This document shows, one piece after another, positions 61,747 to 64,000 of a stretch of 64,000 nucleotides of DNA. The first letter of the stretch is position 1. The number at the start of each line of letters is the position of its first letter. Made by a program: the position numbers and the translations under genes. Source of the DNA: SG8-41 sp963699525 (lineage in GTDB: Bacteria; Pseudomonadota; Gammaproteobacteria; Burkholderiales; SG8-41); NCBI GenBank assembly GCA_963699525.1, contig CAVOUI010000007.1, positions 241,121 to 305,120 on the forward strand. Direction: 5' to 3'. The notes under the pieces are model-generated. The model saw only the letters and a list, made by a program, of their open reading frames with translations. It ran no database searches and was not told where the DNA came from.

Positions 61747-62406
61747 ATGAGGACCCCGATACAGATTGCAGTCTCGATGCTGCTCGCGGTGTGCGCCGCC
61801 GGAGCGGCCGGACAACAGAGCGCCTCGCGCGCGGGAAAATGGGATTTCACGTTGCAGCCGCAGTATTCCGATTCGACGAGCCTGACCGGCGCAAATGGAT
61901 CCAGCATGGACATACAGGGAACCTGGGGGTTCGGGTTCGGGTTTGCCTACAACTTCAACAGTCATCTGGCGGTGGGCGGGGACCTGGTCTGGACCAATGC
62001 CAACTACCGGACGACGAACGTTCCGGCCGCTGGAAATCCCCTTGGCCCCCAGACCGTCTCGGGGAACCTGTTGACGGACTCCTTGCGCGTGAATGTCACG
62101 TGGAATCTTTTGTCGACGAATTTTACGCCATTCGTCACCGGCGGGATCGGAGCGACCTACGTGGACACCGGCGTTCCCGATGGACCGCCCTATTGTTGGT
62201 ACAGCGGCTGGTGGGGTTACTACTGCGGCACGCCAACGAAGTCCAATACCTATTTCAGCTACAACGGTGGCGCTGGCCTGCGGTGGGACCTGAACCGCCA
62301 ATTTTTCCTGCGCGGCGTCGCTACCCGGCAGTGGATCGACGTGGGAGGAGCGGTGGGGAGCCCTTCCGTGAATCAATACCGCATCGACATCGGCTTCAAG
62401 CACTGA
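61747..62406 (+). CDS. Outer-membrane beta-barrel protein
   Basis: A 219-residue protein with a signal peptide (MRTPIQIAVSMLLAVCAAGA) and alternating amphipathic strands typical of an eight-strand barrel: WDFTLQPQYSDSTSL, TWGFGFGFAYNFNSHLAVGG, LRVNVTWNLL and the last strand YRIDIGFKH. A Gly/Tyr/Trp-rich loop (YCWYSGWWGYYCG) with two Cys stands in the middle. OmpW/opacity-protein-like. ATG 61747 has GGGAA 5-9 bases upstream; ATG 61729 is possible. It ends 34 bases inside the convergent MmgE/PrpD gene. Confidence 0.83.
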   Translation: MRTPIQIAVSMLLAVCAAGAAGQQSASRAGKWDFTLQPQYSDSTSLTGANGSSMDIQGTWGFGFGFAYNFNSHLAVGGDLVWTNANYRTTNVPAAGNPLGPQTVSGNLLTDSLRVNVTWNLLSTNFTPFVTGGIGATYVDTGVPDGPPYCWYSGWWGYYCGTPTKSNTYFSYNGGAGLRWDLNRQFFLRGVATRQWIDVGGAVGSPSVNQYRIDIGFKH

Positions 62407-63746
62407 ACGGCGGCGGGGACCGTGGCGCGCGCGACCGCGCCGGCGTCATCGAGCTTGCCCACGTCCCAGCAGAGCCGGATGAGCTTGTCGGTCTCCGGCT
62501 TCGACAGAATGCCGTCCGCGAGCCCGCGAAACTTGGCCTCGAGGTCGGAATCGCTCATCGGCCGGTCGAGGCTGCCGACCGCGTGCTCGATGCGCTTCTC
62601 GAGCATCTTGCCGCCCTTCAGCCTGATCGCGACGTGCACCTGGTCCTCGTGCACGCCTTTCTCGGCCGTGGCGGTGACCCGGTCCCGCAGCGCAACCACC
62701 CCCGGGTCGCGCACGGCCGCATCGCTGTACTGCGCCTCGCCGGCCGCCCCGTGAATGATCGCCACCGCGCACGAGTGATAGACGCTGAATTTCCCCTCGA
62801 GACCCGTTTGCGGCGTTCTTCTTCCGGTCAGCTCCAGCACGAGAGGGTGCACCTTGAGCGCGATGCTCTCGATGTCCCCGGCCTTTAGCGTGTGCTCGTT
62901 CCGGAGCTGGATGCAGCCGTCGATCGCCGGGTGCTCCACGATACCGCAGGCGAACGGCTTGTAGGTGTTCAGTGCCGCCTCCCAGGTCGTGCCGAGGCCG
63001 CGGGTGATCTCATCGTAGTCGCGCGCGGTTGCGAGCACGTTGGCGAAGCCGCGCCGGCCCTCGATGCCCTGCTCCGAGCTGGTGAAGTCCTTCGACGCCA
63101 GCAGCGCCGCCAGCAGGCCGTTGCGCGCCGCGTTGCCCGGGTGCATCGGCTTCACCATGGTGCCGAACATCTCGCGCAGGCCCGAGGACTGCGTTGCGGC
63201 GATGCCGAGCGCCCATACCATCTGCTGCTCGCTCAATCCGAGGAGCCGCCCGGCCGCGGCCGCCGCGCCGAACACGCCGGCCGTGGCGGTGATGTGCCAG
63301 CCCACATCGTAGTGGGACGGGTAAACGGCGTTGCCGATGCGGCATTCGGTTTCCACGCCAAGGATGAACGCGTGCAGGAACTCGTCGCCCTTCACCCGCT
63401 TGCGCTCGGCGAGCGCGAGTATGGCGGAGGCGACCGGCCCGCTCGGGTGGATGATGGTCTTCAGGTGCGTATCGTCGAAATCGAAGGTGTGCGACGTGGT
63501 GCCGTTCATGAGCGCGGCCAGCATGATGTCGAGCTTGTCGCCGCGCCCGAGCACGGTCGCCTCCCGCGGTCCGGAAAACTCGGCGAGCGCAGCGAGCGCG
63601 CGTTCCACCGTCTCGTGGCGGGAGGCTCCGACCGCGCAACCGACCCAGTTGAGGAACGACCGCGCCGCCTCGTGCCGCACCTTCTGCGGCACGTCGGCGT
63701 AGCGGTGAGTGACGACGAATCGTGCGAGCGTTCTTGTAACTTCCAT
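62373..63746 (-). CDS. MmgE/PrpD family protein
   Basis: Dehydratase/isomerase family that includes 2-methylcitrate dehydratase and cis-aconitate decarboxylase, 457 residues. Landmarks are GTTSHTFDFDDTHLKTIIHP, GYHWHITATAG-like GWHITATAGVFGAAAAAGRL, and FKPFACGIVEHPAIDG-like YKPFACGIVEHPAIDGC. The ATG at 63746 has GGAAGGAGT 5 bases upstream. The next gene upstream is a PrpB-like lyase, so together they suggest a methylcitrate-like or related C-C-cleaving pathway; no prpC is visible. Confidence 0.88.
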   Translation of the reverse strand: MEVTRTLARFVVTHRYADVPQKVRHEAARSFLNWVGCAVGASRHETVERALAALAEFSGPREATVLGRGDKLDIMLAALMNGTTSHTFDFDDTHLKTIIHPSGPVASAILALAERKRVKGDEFLHAFILGVETECRIGNAVYPSHYDVGWHITATAGVFGAAAAAGRLLGLSEQQMVWALGIAATQSSGLREMFGTMVKPMHPGNAARNGLLAALLASKDFTSSEQGIEGRRGFANVLATARDYDEITRGLGTTWEAALNTYKPFACGIVEHPAIDGCIQLRNEHTLKAGDIESIALKVHPLVLELTGRRTPQTGLEGKFSVYHSCAVAIIHGAAGEAQYSDAAVRDPGVVALRDRVTATAEKGVHEDQVHVAIRLKGGKMLEKRIEHAVGSLDRPMSDSDLEAKFRGLADGILSKPETDKLIRLCWDVGKLDDAGAVARATVPAAVQCLKPMSMRY

Positions 63747-63763
63747 TCCAACTCCTTCCGCCG

Positions 63764-64000
63764 TTATCGGAGGAATTTTCTCTCCCACTCCTCCACTTCG
63801 CCGAGCCCGAGCGCTTCGTTGTACTCCTTCAGCCCCAGCATCCGGCCGCGCAGGGCGCGGGTGTTCCCGTCTTTTTTCAGGACTTCGAGCGCCTCGCGGA
63901 TCGCAAAGCCCGCTGCGGCGCGCTCGAGGCCGGGATAGATCGCGATGCGCAAGCCGATCCGGCCGATGCCGGCCGGATCGAGGTCGTCGAGCCGTCCGCC
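63764..64000 (-). CDS. Isocitrate lyase/PEP mutase family protein, N-terminus beyond window
   Basis: The last ~78 residues of a PrpB-like or oxaloacetate-decarboxylase-like lyase; the frame is open to the window edge. Visible strings are IGLRIAIYPGLERAAAGFAI and the C-terminal LGLKEYNEALGLGEVEEWER, both typical of the 2-methylisocitrate lyase end of the family. The catalytic loop is outside the window, so the substrate cannot be named. The MmgE/PrpD gene follows 17 bases later on the same strand. Confidence 0.82.
   Translation of the reverse strand, partial: GGRLDDLDPAGIGRIGLRIAIYPGLERAAAGFAIREALEVLKKDGNTRALRGRMLGLKEYNEALGLGEVEEWERKFLR

Overview
The window is a high-GC bacterial chromosome segment, most probably from a betaproteobacterium of the Burkholderiales or Nitrosomonadales type. 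The grounds are the gene order exbB-exbD-lpxK-Trm112-kdsB-adk with a divergent xseA, remnants of the queG-tsaE-ami-mutL-miaA cluster, a pfp-hppA pair next to adk, and four Bug/TctC-type solute-binding proteins. I see no rRNA, tRNA, CRISPR array, insertion sequence or prophage. Coding density is high, and only one gene-free stretch exceeds 300 bases (14216-14629).

Layout. 1-4250: queG (cut by the edge), a GFA-fold protein, a broken membrane protein gene, tsaE, amiC and a frameshifted nuclease. 4251-9029 (minus): transhydrogenase pntA-pntB, then an amidohydrolase and an HpaI-type aldolase. 9085-14215: mutL-miaA, a protein with two cyclic-nucleotide-binding domains, and xseA. 14630-21798 (plus): exbB, exbD, lpxK, a Trm112-like protein, kdsB, adk, pfp and hppA, which combine envelope energisation and lipid A/KDO synthesis with a pyrophosphate-based glycolysis module. 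21871-25281: a NitT/TauT-type ABC importer, a gamma-carbonic anhydrase and a small conserved-looking protein. 25344-33298: an orphan ParA, a GNAT enzyme, an AfuABC-like ABC importer, gpsA and glpK. 33448-35463: a tiny two-helix membrane protein, an MFS transporter and a cysteine-dioxygenase-like cupin.

35527-48984 is an acid-degradation region: MDR reductase, acyl-CoA ligase, LysR regulator, hotdog thioesterase, UbiX, a UbiD-type decarboxylase with an apparent C-terminal winged helix, a D-2-hydroxyacid dehydrogenase, an enoyl-CoA hydratase, a CaiB-type CoA-transferase, a class II glutaminase-like protein and three Bug receptors. 48988-53947 holds a second double cyclic-nucleotide-binding protein, a secreted protein, an arylamine N-acetyltransferase, a fourth Bug receptor and a cytochrome P450. 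54186-56500 is an envelope operon (LpxH-like phosphatase, glycosyltransferase, diacylglycerol kinase). 56506-61577 (minus) has two divergent isopropylmalate-dehydrogenase-like paralogs on either side of a lipid-linked sugar-transfer trio (GT2, LAB-N membrane protein, ArnT-like transferase). The right end has an outer-membrane barrel, an MmgE/PrpD protein and a PrpB-like lyase cut by the edge.

At least a dozen otherwise well-conserved genes contain single-base frameshifts, including core genes such as lpxK, gpsA and pfp. I read this as uncorrected sequence or assembly error rather than gene decay, and I annotate those genes over their full span. Two palindromic repeats sit exactly on gene ends and supply stop codons, which is the most distinctive non-coding structure. 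All functions are inferred from recognisable sequence motifs and gene order; nothing was searched or computed.
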